A model generated the notes under the pieces. It made no database searches and had not been told where the DNA came from. It saw only the letters and a list, made by a program, of their open reading frames with translations. Source: Neobittarella massiliensis (ex Bilen et al. 2018) (GTDB lineage Bacteria > Bacillota > Clostridia > Oscillospirales > Ruminococcaceae). From it: DNA of 64,000 nucleotides. This document shows, piece by piece, positions 25,572 through 35,272 of this stretch. Where the stretch lies: NCBI RefSeq assembly GCF_900289145.1, contig NZ_OKQO01000008.1:70514-134513 (forward strand). The letters run 5' to 3'. Made by a program: the position numbers and the translations under genes. Position 1 is the first letter of the stretch. Each line of letters opens with the position of its first letter.

Positions 25572-26252
25572 CTACACAAATTTGGGCGGTTTGCCGGCCA
25601 CCTGGCTCAGGTCGCTCTGGGGAGATGGCTCCGACATGCTAAAATACATCTTCGCCGCCTTGGTGTTGTCAAAATCCCGGTTGGAGCCGGTACCCTGCAC
25701 CTTGTTGAAGGCCTCTCTGAACATGGCGTTGTGGGCCTTTTCGCGGTCAGGTAGAAAATCGATGGTCTCGCGCACCTTTTTGTCCTCGATCTGGCGGTAC
25801 AGGTACTCGTATACCACCTTGTCCCGCTGTTCCGAAGCGATATTCGAGAGCAGATCGGCGCACAGATCGCCGGTCACCGTCACGTAGTCGCCGGTCCAGG
25901 AGTAGCCCGAGGCGTTGATAGGGTCCGGGTTGAGCCCCAATATCACGTGCGACTGGATCTCGCCGGCGCCCACCGCGGCATAGTCTACATCGTGGCCGCC
26001 GAGCACGCTGATCGTCGTCACCACCATCTCCATGTGGCCCAGCTCCTCGGCTGCGATGTCCAAAAATAGGTCTTTGATCTCGGAGTTCTTGATGCGAAAG
26101 CTCTGGGACATGTACTGCATGGCCGTTTTCAGTTCACCGCTATCGCCGCCCCGCTGTTCCTGCAGCAGAACTGCGTGCTGGGGATCGAGTTTTCCCACCT
26201 GTGCCGGGAGAAAGTGCAGCTTTTCGTGTCCGAACGATGTGGACGCTTTCAT
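25572..26252 (-). CDS. manganese catalase (CotJC-like)
   Basis: A 226-residue ferritin-like four-helix protein. The dimanganese ligands are visible: Glu32 in LLQEQRGGDSGEL, Glu69/Glu70 and His73 in AAEELGHMEM, a later Glu in SNIASEQRDK, and His in DREKAHNAMF. Manganese catalases break down H2O2; in clostridia and bacilli close relatives are the spore-coat protein CotJC. No clear Shine-Dalgarno sequence precedes the ATG at 26252, which is unusual in this window, so the start or the mode of initiation is uncertain. No cotJA/cotJB genes are adjacent. Confidence 0.9.
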   Translation of the reverse strand: MKASTSFGHEKLHFLPAQVGKLDPQHAVLLQEQRGGDSGELKTAMQYMSQSFRIKNSEIKDLFLDIAAEELGHMEMVVTTISVLGGHDVDYAAVGAGEIQSHVILGLNPDPINASGYSWTGDYVTVTGDLCADLLSNIASEQRDKVVYEYLYRQIEDKKVRETIDFLPDREKAHNAMFREAFNKVQGTGSNRDFDNTKAAKMYFSMSEPSPQSDLSQVAGKPPKFV

Positions 26253-26395
26253 TTATATTTGGATATGTCTCGATTGTGCCCACGGTCCCCAAAATCTATA
26301 TGTCGGGCGGCGAATTTGCCCACCAGCCACCTTTCTAAACGCCGCTATGCGGGTATTTTTGTATAAATTGTTAATTTTTTTGACTTTCTCTGATT

Positions 26396-26460
26396 TTTAC
26401 TTGATTTTTTCTGAAAACTGTATAAAATGATTATTAGCACTCGGGGTTACAGAGTGCTAA
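26396..26460 (+). promoter_or_regulatory. groESL promoter with CIRCE operator
   Basis: A perfect CIRCE element occupies 26434-26460 (TTAGCACTC, 9 nt, GAGTGCTAA), the binding site of the heat-shock repressor HrcA. A TATAAA -10 (26421-26426) lies just upstream; the -35 is imperfect (TTTACT at 26396-26401 with a 19-bp spacer). HrcA binding would block transcription start. Confidence 0.95.
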
Positions 26461-26766
<306 letters not shown>

Positions 26767-26856
26767 CAGCCATCTCTCCGGGGCGCCGCCCCGCTTTCAC
26801 CATACATCTTAACGATTCGGGCCGGCCCTACTGCGCCGGGCCCAACAGCCGCATAA

Positions 26857-28500
<1,644 letters not shown>

Positions 28501-28558
28501 CCCCGAAAAAATAAGAGCCGTGATCGAGTCGCGGCCCCCCGCACCGGATCGGTGCCGT

Positions 28559-28595
28559 ACCGCGTGGAGCAGATATGCCCCACGCGGTATATTTT
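28559..28595 (+). terminator. terminator of groESL
   Basis: ACCGCGTGG / CCACGCGGT stem and an ATATTTTT tail, about 60 bp after the stop. Confidence 0.85.
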
Positions 28596-28637
28596 TGTCC
28601 CAAAGTACGGTCCTCAGCTGGCGCCGCCGCTACATTT

Positions 28638-28674
28638 TTGCCAATTGCGCACTGCCTGCGCTATAAGCTATAAT
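28638..28674 (+). promoter_or_regulatory. promoter of the 151-residue membrane protein gene
   Basis: Two overlapping solutions share the same DNA: TTGCGC (28645-28650) with TATAAT (28669-28674) at 18 bp, or TTGCCA (28638-28643) with TATAAG (28662-28667) at 18 bp. Confidence 0.55.
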
Positions 28675-28771
28675 AAAAGTAGAAGTCGGACCGCGGTGTG
28701 GTAACCTTGTCCGGCAGTCCGGCTCCGGTCTAAACGCCGGCGATCGACAGATATGGATAGGGGAGATAGCC

Positions 28772-29227
28772 GTGTTTCACGCCCGCGCGTATAAGATCGG
28801 TTTTGACTGTGGGGGTCTGCTCCTGTTCGCGGCAGTCATGGCGCCCAACTTTATCTGGTTTGTCGTCCCGGCCCTCCGCGATATCCTGCGCCACACATCG
28901 GCCACACCGGCGGTGGACACTGCTGCCGCCGTCTTTCAGGTCATCATGGTGGCGGCTCTCTGTGGGATCAAAAATATTGAGGGGTCAAAGTTGATTCGTC
29001 GGGCGCTGTTGGTCGGCATCGCCGCACTGGTGGCGCTCTACTATGGCGGGTGGTCGCTCTACTACACAGGCACTACCGGCACAGCGGTCATTTTGGACCT
29101 GTGTATCGCCCCCTGCCTGGCGTTTTTGCTCTATGCAGCCGCGCGGAAAAATGCCCCTGCGCTCGTAGCTGCCGGTCTCTTTACCGCCAGCCACCTTCTA
29201 TCCAGTGCCGTCAACTTTATCTTTTAA
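28772..29227 (+). CDS. small polytopic membrane protein of unknown function
   Basis: A 151-residue protein with four to five hydrophobic helices (about 12-32, 47-67, 75-95, 102-120, 128-150), few charged residues, and no recognised catalytic motif. It starts at a GTG (28772) behind a GGGGAGA site and has its own promoter. I do not recognise the family with certainty. The gene stands alone, before the 155-bp repeat cluster. Confidence 0.65.
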   Translation: MFHARAYKIGFDCGGLLLFAAVMAPNFIWFVVPALRDILRHTSATPAVDTAAAVFQVIMVAALCGIKNIEGSKLIRRALLVGIAALVALYYGGWSLYYTGTTGTAVILDLCIAPCLAFLLYAAARKNAPALVAAGLFTASHLLSSAVNFIF

Positions 29228-29333
29228 AGGCGACAATTGCCGTCGTGCCGCCTGCCGATGTTTTTCGGTGAACATGCGTGTCAGCGATCACCGGCGGTCG
29301 ATTTATCCGGTAGGACCTGTGTTTTAAAAATAC

Positions 29334-29820
29334 AATAAAAAATAGCCGCTCTGCGGCTTGCCGCGGCTGGCGCCGCCCTCCCTGTATGGAGCCAAGCCCC
29401 CATACAGGATATTTTTTAAAAACGCCGGCAGCTGGCTGCCGCCAGCTGTGCTGCCGCACCCAAGATCTGGCGATTTAGGACCGACTATTATAAAAAATAG
29501 CCGCTCTGCGGCTTACCGCGGCTGGCGCCGCTCTCCCTGTATGGAGCCAAGTCCCCATACAGGATATTTTTTGAAAACGCCGGCAGCTGGCTGTCGCCAG
29601 CTGTGCTGACGCACCCAAGATCTGGCGATTTTGGACCGGCTATTATAAAAAATAGCCGCTCTGCGGCTTGCCGCGGCTGGCGCCGCTCTCCCTGTGTGGA
29701 GCCAAGCCCCCATACAGGATATTTTTTGAAAACGCCGGTAGCTGGCTGTCGTCAGCTGTGCTGACGCACCCAAGATTTGGCGATTTAGGACCGGCTATTA
29801 TAAAAAATAGCCGCTCTGCC
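29334..29820. repeat. 155-bp intergenic repeat, three full tandem copies and a partial fourth
   Basis: Units begin near 29334, 29489 and 29644, spaced exactly 155 bp, and a fourth breaks off after about 20 bp near 29811. Each unit holds an AGCCGC-type hairpin, a long hairpin CCTGTATGG...CCATACAGG followed by ATATTTTTTG, and a GCAGCTGGC hairpin. Single-base differences between units suggest age. Open frames inside are by-products. A further copy lies at 34880-35040. Confidence 0.9.
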
Positions 29821-29914
29821 GCCCATCTGCTGTAATTGCGGCAGGTAGATGTACAGCAGCCGGCGGCGCCAAGGCACTTTGAAATAGAATATAAAAACAA
29901 CAGAGGTGACAGGT

Positions 29915-30151
29915 GTGGAAGACAAGCTCTTTTGGGCGGCGATCGCGCTATTGGCGTTGGCCATTTTGTGGGCGGCGTGGCGGTACTGGCGCTTTTATCA
30001 GCGCGAGCACTTTGTCTGCCCGCAGTGCGGCCACCGCTGGAAACCGCCGCTGGGGCAGATGGTATTTTCGGTCAATGCAGTCGAGGGCAAAGTACTGCGC
30101 TGCCCCCACTGCGGTGAAAAGGTGTACGTAGAACCGGTAAAAGACAGGTAG
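29915..30151 (+). CDS. membrane-anchored zinc-ribbon protein
   Basis: A 78-residue protein: one N-terminal transmembrane helix (LFWAAIALLALAILWAAWRY), then a cytosolic zinc ribbon CPQCGHRW...CPHCGEK. I choose the GTG at 29915, since GAGGTGA lies 5 nt upstream; the in-frame GTG at 29906 overlaps that site. Function is unknown. It is a single gene just after the repeat cluster. Confidence 0.75.
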   Translation: MEDKLFWAAIALLALAILWAAWRYWRFYQREHFVCPQCGHRWKPPLGQMVFSVNAVEGKVLRCPHCGEKVYVEPVKDR

Positions 30152-30186
30152 GTGCCGCAGTCTGTCGATCTTATACCCAGTACAGC

Positions 30187-30870
30187 TCATAGCTGCCGGC
30201 TGTGCACCCCGTCGGCCAACCGCCGCAGCGCATCCGGGTCTACCAGCAAAAAGCGCCCCCGCCCCGCCCGCTGCAGCAGTCCGCGCTCTACCATCTGGCT
30301 CAGGCAGCGCAGCAGGTGCCGGTAGCTGACGCCCATGATCAGCGCCAGCCGCGACAGGTTCTGGCAGTATATCCCGTCTTTTTGCCCGGCCAGCAGCTTG
30401 CCCGCCAGCCGCTGCGGCAGGGGCAACAGCAAGTTCTGGGTGCTGCTCTGGGCGGTGGCTGCCAACTTGTGGGCCAGATTCTGGCAGATCAGCCGCAGCA
30501 TCGCCGGGTCCTGCCGCACCGTATCGCGGTAAACACCCAGATCGATGCGCAGACAGCGGGTGCGGCAGGTCGCCTGCATCTGGGCCATGCAGCACCCCCC
30601 GCCAATGAGCTCCAGTTCGCCGGCCATATCGCCCGGCCCGCACGAGAGGTACGATACCGCCCCGCCGCTCGGCGCTGCGATACTGCCCATCAGCTGGCCC
30701 AAAGTTACAATATATAGGTAGGGCAGGGGCTGCTGCTGGCCGCACACCACCTCTCCTCTATAAAAGGTACAGAGTACCGGCTGGTAGCTGTCGATATGCG
30801 GCAGCTGGGCGCGCAGTCCAATACGCGCGATCTGGGCCTGTATCTCTTTTTGATCTCGGGTGCACTGCAC
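30187..30870 (-). CDS. Crp/Fnr family transcriptional regulator, Cys-rich
   Basis: A regulator of about 227 residues. The N-terminal cyclic-nucleotide-binding-type barrel (YLYIVTLGQLMGSIA...GDMAGELELIGGG) is followed by a dimer helix (DPAMLRLICQNLAHKLA) and a C-terminal winged helix (LSRLALIMGVSYRHLLRCLSQMVERGLLQ). It has 11 cysteines spread over the whole protein, so redox or metal sensing is possible. The start is uncertain: I take a GTG at 30870 behind a GGGGGA stretch, since the ATG further upstream lies in the promoter. It is divergent from the PfkB kinase gene, a likely target (inference). Confidence 0.8.
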   Translation of the reverse strand: MQCTRDQKEIQAQIARIGLRAQLPHIDSYQPVLCTFYRGEVVCGQQQPLPYLYIVTLGQLMGSIAAPSGGAVSYLSCGPGDMAGELELIGGGCCMAQMQATCRTRCLRIDLGVYRDTVRQDPAMLRLICQNLAHKLAATAQSSTQNLLLPLPQRLAGKLLAGQKDGIYCQNLSRLALIMGVSYRHLLRCLSQMVERGLLQRAGRGRFLLVDPDALRRLADGVHSRQL

Positions 30871-30912
30871 AGCGATCCCCCATCTCCATCTGGCCGCTCT
30901 CGCGGCATATTT

Positions 30913-30964
30913 TTGTAAGATCACGACACATGTCATTATAGCGCACCGTGCCCCGGCGGTACAA
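30913..30964. promoter_or_regulatory. overlapping divergent promoters between the regulator and the kinase
   Basis: Minus strand: TTGTAC (30959-30964), 18 bp, TATAAT (30935-30940). Plus strand: TTGTAA (30913-30918), 18 bp, TATAGC (30937-30942). The two -10 boxes share bases, so the promoters should exclude each other. A short inverted repeat, GACA-CA-TGTC, lies between them. Confidence 0.6.
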
Positions 30965-31013
30965 TAGGGGCGTAGAATAGCGGCGGTACCGCGTACAGGG
31001 AGGTATAGATCCA

Positions 31014-31964
31014 ATGACAGAAAATACAGCGGGCAGCATCTTATCCATCGGCAACATCAGCGTCGACGTCATCATCCCCTACGGCCGCGCCAAACAGGCC
31101 TTGGCCGCTGTCGAGCGGGGCGAGAGCACCGGTCAGGCCGACAGTCTCTATGCCACCATGCAGCCGGGCGGCACGGCCTCCAACTCAGCGGCCACCATGG
31201 CCCAGCTGGGCTGCCCGGTGGTGCTGGGGGGTACCATCGGCGGCGATATGTACGGCGATTTTCTCATTCGCGCCATGCAGCAGCGGGGGGTAGACTGCCG
31301 CCACGTGGGCCGGCAGGGGGGCACCTTTCTCTGCCTCACCGTGCTCGACGAGGAAGGTGAGCGGGTGATGTTACCGCTGCAGGTGCCGGGGCAGCAGTCC
31401 GGCTGGGATCTGCCGGTCGATATTCCCCCCACCGGCTGGTCCTGGGTATTTGTAAACGGCGTGGGCAGCGAGGACCGGGGCTTTGCCCAAAAGGTGGGGC
31501 CGTTCGTGCGCGCCTGCCGGCAGGCTGGGGCCAAGGTGGCGCTCGATCTCAACTTGCGGGCCGAGCTGTTTGGCTATAGCGCCCAGCGGAGGGCCATCTT
31601 CGAGGAGCTGATACAGCTCAGCGATGTGGTGTTTGGTTCCGGCAGCGATGAGGTGTGCACCGTCACCGGTCAAAAAACGCTGGCTGCCGCCGCGCTGGCA
31701 CTGGCCCAAAACGGCGGCGCCGCAGTGGTGCGCGACGGCACCGGTCCGGTGCTGCTGGCCCAAAACGACACGCTGGAGCAGTTTGCCGTGCAGCCGGTGC
31801 AGCAGGTGCGCAACAAAGTGGGGGCCGGCGACTGTTTCGACGGCGCCTTTTTGGCGGCGCTGTACCACGGCCGTACTCTAAAGCAGGCCGTGGCTTGGGG
31901 CAACGCCTGCGCTGCCGACGCCATCAGCCGCCCGGGCTACCTGAATATACGCCGGCCGGAGTAG
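31014..31964 (+). CDS. PfkB family carbohydrate kinase
   Basis: A 316-residue ribokinase-fold sugar or nucleoside kinase. N-terminal motif PGGTASNSAATMAQLG (about 51-66) and C-terminal KVGAGDCFDGAFLAAL with the catalytic Asp of GAGD (about 273-288) are both intact. The specific substrate cannot be told; ribose is one option because this window also has three ribose-releasing nucleoside hydrolases (inference). A GGGAGGT site precedes the ATG. It is divergent from the Crp/Fnr-type regulator. Confidence 0.9.
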   Translation: MTENTAGSILSIGNISVDVIIPYGRAKQALAAVERGESTGQADSLYATMQPGGTASNSAATMAQLGCPVVLGGTIGGDMYGDFLIRAMQQRGVDCRHVGRQGGTFLCLTVLDEEGERVMLPLQVPGQQSGWDLPVDIPPTGWSWVFVNGVGSEDRGFAQKVGPFVRACRQAGAKVALDLNLRAELFGYSAQRRAIFEELIQLSDVVFGSGSDEVCTVTGQKTLAAAALALAQNGGAAVVRDGTGPVLLAQNDTLEQFAVQPVQQVRNKVGAGDCFDGAFLAALYHGRTLKQAVAWGNACAADAISRPGYLNIRRPE

Positions 31965-31989
31965 ACAGTAACAGCACCGCCGAGAGAAA

Positions 31990-32043
31990 AGATAGGCCGG
32001 TACACGGCGCTCATTGCCCGTGTACCGGCCTATCTCTTTTTTT
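31990..32043. terminator. terminator between the kinase and the convergent ECF gene
   Basis: An 18-bp stem (AGATAGGCCGGTACACGG and its complement) with seven T residues on the plus strand. Confidence 0.93.
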
Positions 32044-32062
32044 ATCGCACTCTCTGTACCCC

Positions 32063-32584
32063 CTACAGCGGCGCCGCCCGCTCCAGAATGCGCTGCAGGG
32101 GGCGGTACAGCACCAGACACAGCACCGCGTTGCCCGCACAGTGGGCGATATCGTAGGGGATGCCGGAAACAAAATAGCCAAAGGCGGCCCCCGGCCCGCC
32201 GGCTACCAGATAGGGCAGAGCACAAAGCGCCCCAAAACACAGGCCAAACGCCCCGTTGATCAGCGCCCAAAACACCGGTGACCGGGTCCTCAGCAGCAGT
32301 GCCAAAAAAGCGGGGATAGCCCAAATATACAGGTAGCTCACCCACCAGATACCAAACCCGAAAAACAGCCCCTCCAACAGCACGAACAGATAGATGGGAA
32401 AAAACGCTTTCTTGCCCCACACCTGTACGTACAGCACTACCAGCAGCGTCACCAGCTCAATGTTGGGCAAAAAAGATAGCCCCACCTGTGCGGCAAACAA
32501 AATAGCCGCGCCAAATGCCAGCGTACACAGCGCCTTGATCTGTATGTTCGGCCGCCCCTGCCGCGGCCGCTGGGGGCCGGTCAA
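32063..32584 (-). CDS. ECF transporter substrate-binding (S) component
   Basis: A 173-residue membrane protein with six helices, in the pattern of energy-coupling-factor S components (ALCTLAFGAAILFAAQV start; PNIELVTLLVVLY; FPIYLFVLLEGLFFGFGIWW; a final helix with the GxPYD-like SGIPYDIAHCAGN). It captures a vitamin and works with a shared EcfA/EcfA'/EcfT module encoded elsewhere. It starts at a TTG that overlaps the stop of the DUF4430 gene (TTGA), so translation is coupled. The vitamin is unknown; relatives of this context handle cobalamin-like or queuosine-like ligands (inference). Confidence 0.8.
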   Translation of the reverse strand: MTGPQRPRQGRPNIQIKALCTLAFGAAILFAAQVGLSFLPNIELVTLLVVLYVQVWGKKAFFPIYLFVLLEGLFFGFGIWWVSYLYIWAIPAFLALLLRTRSPVFWALINGAFGLCFGALCALPYLVAGGPGAAFGYFVSGIPYDIAHCAGNAVLCLVLYRPLQRILERAAPL

Positions 32585-32988
32585 TACCCCTCGGTCAGGG
32601 TCAGCTCAAAGGTGTCGCCGTCGGCAATGGGCGTCTGGTCGGCCGAGGTGTTCACCTGCTCCCCGCCTTTGGTCAGACACCACCACTGCTGGCGGCTCTG
32701 GTCGGCCGCCACCCCGTCCACAGTGGTGATAAACAGGCCGTAGGCGCCTTCTTCTCCCGCCACCAGGTGATTGGCGGTCAAAACAGCGCCCAAATAGGCC
32801 TCATCGGTGCGGTAGGTGTGGCTGTCCCGGTCGCCGTCCAGCTGTATCACCTGCACCGTTATCTGTTTGTCGCCGGTCTGGCCCTGGGGGGCGTATCGCC
32901 GGTACAGCAGCCAGCCGCCCACACAGGCGGCCAACAAAATAAAGGCGCTCACGGCCAGTATCAGCTTTTGTCTGCGCGTATGTTTCAA
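32581..32988 (-). CDS. membrane-anchored DUF4430 protein
   Basis: A 135-residue protein. An N-terminal signal anchor (LILAVSAFILLAACVGGWLLY) is followed by an extracellular DUF4430 domain, which resembles the transcobalamin C-terminal domain (AYLGAVLTANHLVAGEEGAYGLFITTVDGV... and a QWWCLTKGG segment). It probably presents the ligand to the coupled S component (32063-32584). The GGGAGG site is good. A leader of about 250 nt with a terminator hairpin precedes it, which suggests control by a riboswitch or attenuator. Confidence 0.85.
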   Translation of the reverse strand: MKHTRRQKLILAVSAFILLAACVGGWLLYRRYAPQGQTGDKQITVQVIQLDGDRDSHTYRTDEAYLGAVLTANHLVAGEEGAYGLFITTVDGVAADQSRQQWWCLTKGGEQVNTSADQTPIADGDTFELTLTEGY

Positions 32989-33094
32989 AGTGTCCTCCCT
33001 TTAATATCGAAAACAGGTTAATCGGCTTTATCGGCAGTGCACCCGGGTCATGGCATATTTCCGCTGTTCGGGGATGGCCCGCCGAATCTGTCAT

Positions 33095-33137
33095 AAAAAG
33101 CACCGCAGCAGGCAGCCAAAAAGGCAAAAACTGCGGT
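33095..33137 (-). terminator. terminator hairpin in the leader of the DUF4430-ECF operon
   Basis: On the minus strand ACCGCAG (33131-33137) pairs with CTGCGGT (33102-33108) around an inner hairpin, and GCTTTTT follows. It lies between the promoter (33245-33274) and the first gene (32988), so it would act as an attenuator. The leader from about 33238 to 33140 is GC-rich with several self-complementary blocks (GGCGGCAG, GGACCCGGG). I do not see a B12 box and cannot name a class. Confidence 0.6.
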
Positions 33138-33244
33138 AAAAGGTATTTGGCAGCCGCCGCAAAGGGGTCCTACTGCCCGGGTCCTCGCCCGAAAATCCCA
33201 TCTGCCGCCGCACAGCGCCTACAGTCGGCCAGCAGCCGTGTTTT

Positions 33245-33274
33245 ATAGTAGCACAGCGCTCGATTTGGTGTCAA
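33245..33274 (-). promoter_or_regulatory. promoter of the DUF4430-ECF operon
   Basis: Perfect TTGACA (33269-33274), 18 bp, TACTAT (33245-33250) on the minus strand. Confidence 0.65.
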
Positions 33275-33322
33275 CACAGCGGCTCTGTCGGGCACTGTCA
33301 GATCAGCCTCCCACAGCGGCAG

Positions 33323-33351
33323 TTGACAAAATAAGGCAGACCGTATATACT
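33323..33351 (+). promoter_or_regulatory. promoter of the second MATE gene
   Basis: Perfect TTGACA (33323-33328), 17 bp, TATACT (33346-33351). The 85-nt leader contains a CCCGCC...GGCGGG stem (about 33390-33427) with an inner GGAGC/GCTCC stem that ends a few bases before the ribosome binding site. Confidence 0.85.
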
Positions 33352-33441
33352 ATAAAGGTACAATATTAGACTAAAAGAAAGAGGGAGATACCCGCCGACA
33401 GGAGCACTGCGCTCCGTGTGCTGGGCGGGGCACAGAGGTAT

Positions 33442-34872
33442 ATGCAAAATAATAATAGGTCTATAAACAGCTGCGCATCAGCTGCCCACAAAAAAGGCAG
33501 TAGCGCCCCGGCGCCGGCAGATGTGCGCCGCAGCCACACTGCGGGCGGCGACTTGCAGGCAGCGCCGTCCCGCGATACCAGGCGGCTGTTTTTTCAAAAT
33601 GTGTTACCGGCCATGTTGGCGTTTGCCTTTTCCGGGGTGTACGCGATCGTGGACGGGCTTTTTATCGGCCAAAATGTGGGGGATATCGGTCTGGCGGCCA
33701 TCAATGTGGCCTACCCCATCACCGCTTTTATCCAGGCGGTGGGCACCGGTGTGGGCATGGGTGGGGCCATCTGGGTCTCTACCGCCATGGGCCAAAAAGA
33801 TACCGCTGCCCAGCGCCGATACCTGGGCGGCGCGCTGCAGCTGCTGCTGGTGTGCTGTGCGGCGGTGACAGCGCTCACCAGCCTGTTGGCAGTGCCGCTG
33901 CTGCAGATGTTCGGCGCCAGCGGGTCTATGCTCGCGCTGGCCCAGCAGTATATCCGGGTCATCGCTCTGGGGGCCAGTTTCCAACTGCTGGCCACCGGCA
34001 TGGTGCCGCTCTGCCGCTGCTTTAACGGTGCCGGGGTGGCCATGGGCGCCATGATCGCCGGCTTTCTCACCAACACCGTGCTCGACTGGCTGTTCGTCTC
34101 GGTGTATAGCTGGGGCATGACCGGCGCCGCTGTGGCCACCGTTCTCGGTCAGGGGGTCACGGTGCTGCCCTGCCTGTGGCACCTGGCCCGCAAAAAGGCC
34201 CTAAAGGCGCTGGCAGTGCGCCCCCAGCCCGGGGCGGTGTGGCTGCGGCTGGGGCACGTGGGGCTCTCGCCGTTTGGGCTCACCATGTCGCCCAATATCG
34301 TCATCATCATGAACCGCGCGGCCCTGCATTATGGCGGCAGCGAGGCAGTGGCCTGTTACGCCGTGGTCAGCTATGTGGCCTGCGTGGTGCAGCTGCTCCT
34401 GCAGGGGATAGGCGACGGCTGCCAGCCGCTCATCAGCCGCAGCAGCGGCGCCGGCGATCACCATTCGGTGGTGTCTTTAAGAGGCATGGCCTACTGCTTT
34501 TCCTGCCTGGTGGCGGTGTTGGGGGCGCTGGCGGTATTTTTGCTGCGCCGCCAGCTGCCGGCCCTGTTCGGGGTGTCGGGCGGTCTGGCGCCCCAGGTGG
34601 CGTCGGTGCTGTCGGTGTTCTGCCTGGGCTTTTTGCCCATGGCCCTGTTGCGGGTCAGCACCTCCTACTTTTATGCCGTGCAGCAAAATCGCAGCGCCTA
34701 CCTGCTCATCTACAGCGAGCCAGTCCTGCTGGCATTGCTGGCCGGCCTGCTGCTGCCCGGGCTGTTGGGTCTGGGTCTCACCGGCGTCTGGTGGTCCATC
34801 CCCGCCGAGCAGCTGCTATTGGCAGCGCTGGGCCTGTGGCTGGTATATCGCCGGCAGATCACACCGTCGTGA
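33442..34872 (+). CDS. MATE family efflux transporter (MepA-like)
   Basis: An integral membrane protein of 476 residues with 12 hydrophobic segments. The first contains YAIVDGLFIGQNVGDIGLAAIN, typical of the MepA/DinF branch. About 45 polar residues precede the first helix, which is longer than usual, so a later start is possible; I use the ATG at 33442 because of the AGAGG site and the promoter position. It exports drugs or metabolites by cation antiport; the substrate is unknown. It is not closely related to the MATE protein at 8099-9490. A repeat and a terminator follow. Confidence 0.85.
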   Translation: MQNNNRSINSCASAAHKKGSSAPAPADVRRSHTAGGDLQAAPSRDTRRLFFQNVLPAMLAFAFSGVYAIVDGLFIGQNVGDIGLAAINVAYPITAFIQAVGTGVGMGGAIWVSTAMGQKDTAAQRRYLGGALQLLLVCCAAVTALTSLLAVPLLQMFGASGSMLALAQQYIRVIALGASFQLLATGMVPLCRCFNGAGVAMGAMIAGFLTNTVLDWLFVSVYSWGMTGAAVATVLGQGVTVLPCLWHLARKKALKALAVRPQPGAVWLRLGHVGLSPFGLTMSPNIVIIMNRAALHYGGSEAVACYAVVSYVACVVQLLLQGIGDGCQPLISRSSGAGDHHSVVSLRGMAYCFSCLVAVLGALAVFLLRRQLPALFGVSGGLAPQVASVLSVFCLGFLPMALLRVSTSYFYAVQQNRSAYLLIYSEPVLLALLAGLLLPGLLGLGLTGVWWSIPAEQLLLAALGLWLVYRRQITPS

Positions 34873-34879
34873 CAAGTAT

Positions 34880-35040
34880 AATAAAAAATAGCCGCTCTGC
34901 GGCTTACCGCCATTAGCACCGCTTCCTGTATGGGGCCAAGTCCCCATACAGGATATTTTTTGAATACGCCGGTAACTGGCTGCTGCCAGCTGTGCTGACG
35001 CACCCAAAACCTGGCGGTTTTGGACCGGCTATTATAAAAA
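34880..35040. repeat. solitary copy of the 155-bp intergenic repeat
   Basis: Same order of blocks as in the cluster at 29334-29820: the AGCCGCTCTGCGGCT start, the CCTGTATGG...CCATACAGG hairpin with ATATTTTTTG, the CAGCTG-containing hairpin, and the GGACCGGCTATTATAAAAAA end. It is more diverged than the tandem copies and lies directly after the MATE stop, where its hairpin could also act as a terminator. Confidence 0.85.
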
Positions 35041-35072
35041 AGAGCTACATCTACGAGGTAGCTCTTTTTTTT
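35036..35072 (+). terminator. terminator after the MATE gene and repeat
   Basis: AGAGCTAC / GTAGCTCT stem and eight T residues. Confidence 0.88.
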
Positions 35073-35156
35073 GTCGCGATCACGTGACTACGTCGATATT
35101 TGTGACCATGTATTCGCGTTCTCTCCAAAAAACAAAGTACAGTGGATAAAGTTTTC

Positions 35157-35185
35157 TTGACGTTGCACAAGGTGAACAGTATACT
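35157..35185 (+). promoter_or_regulatory. promoter of the M6-type protease gene
   Basis: TTGACG (35157-35162), 17 bp, TATACT (35180-35185). Confidence 0.75.
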
Positions 35186-35272
35186 CATAGTAGATAACTG
35201 TAGTTTAGTTTGGCCGGTGGCGGCACTGTATAAACTGGCGGCCAGCTGCAATGTGTAAAGAGGGGATAGTAT

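Noticed and set aside
29334-29820. CRISPR array
   Set aside because: The 155-bp units are contiguous and wholly repeated, with no short repeats, no unique spacers and no cas genes.
29513-29900. Minus-strand proteins inside the 155-bp repeats
   Set aside because: The frames follow the repeat unit and have no ribosome binding sites; similar ones occur in the solitary copy.
33138-33238. Cobalamin riboswitch before the DUF4430 gene
   Set aside because: The B12 box and the usual conserved core were not found, although the transporter context would fit.
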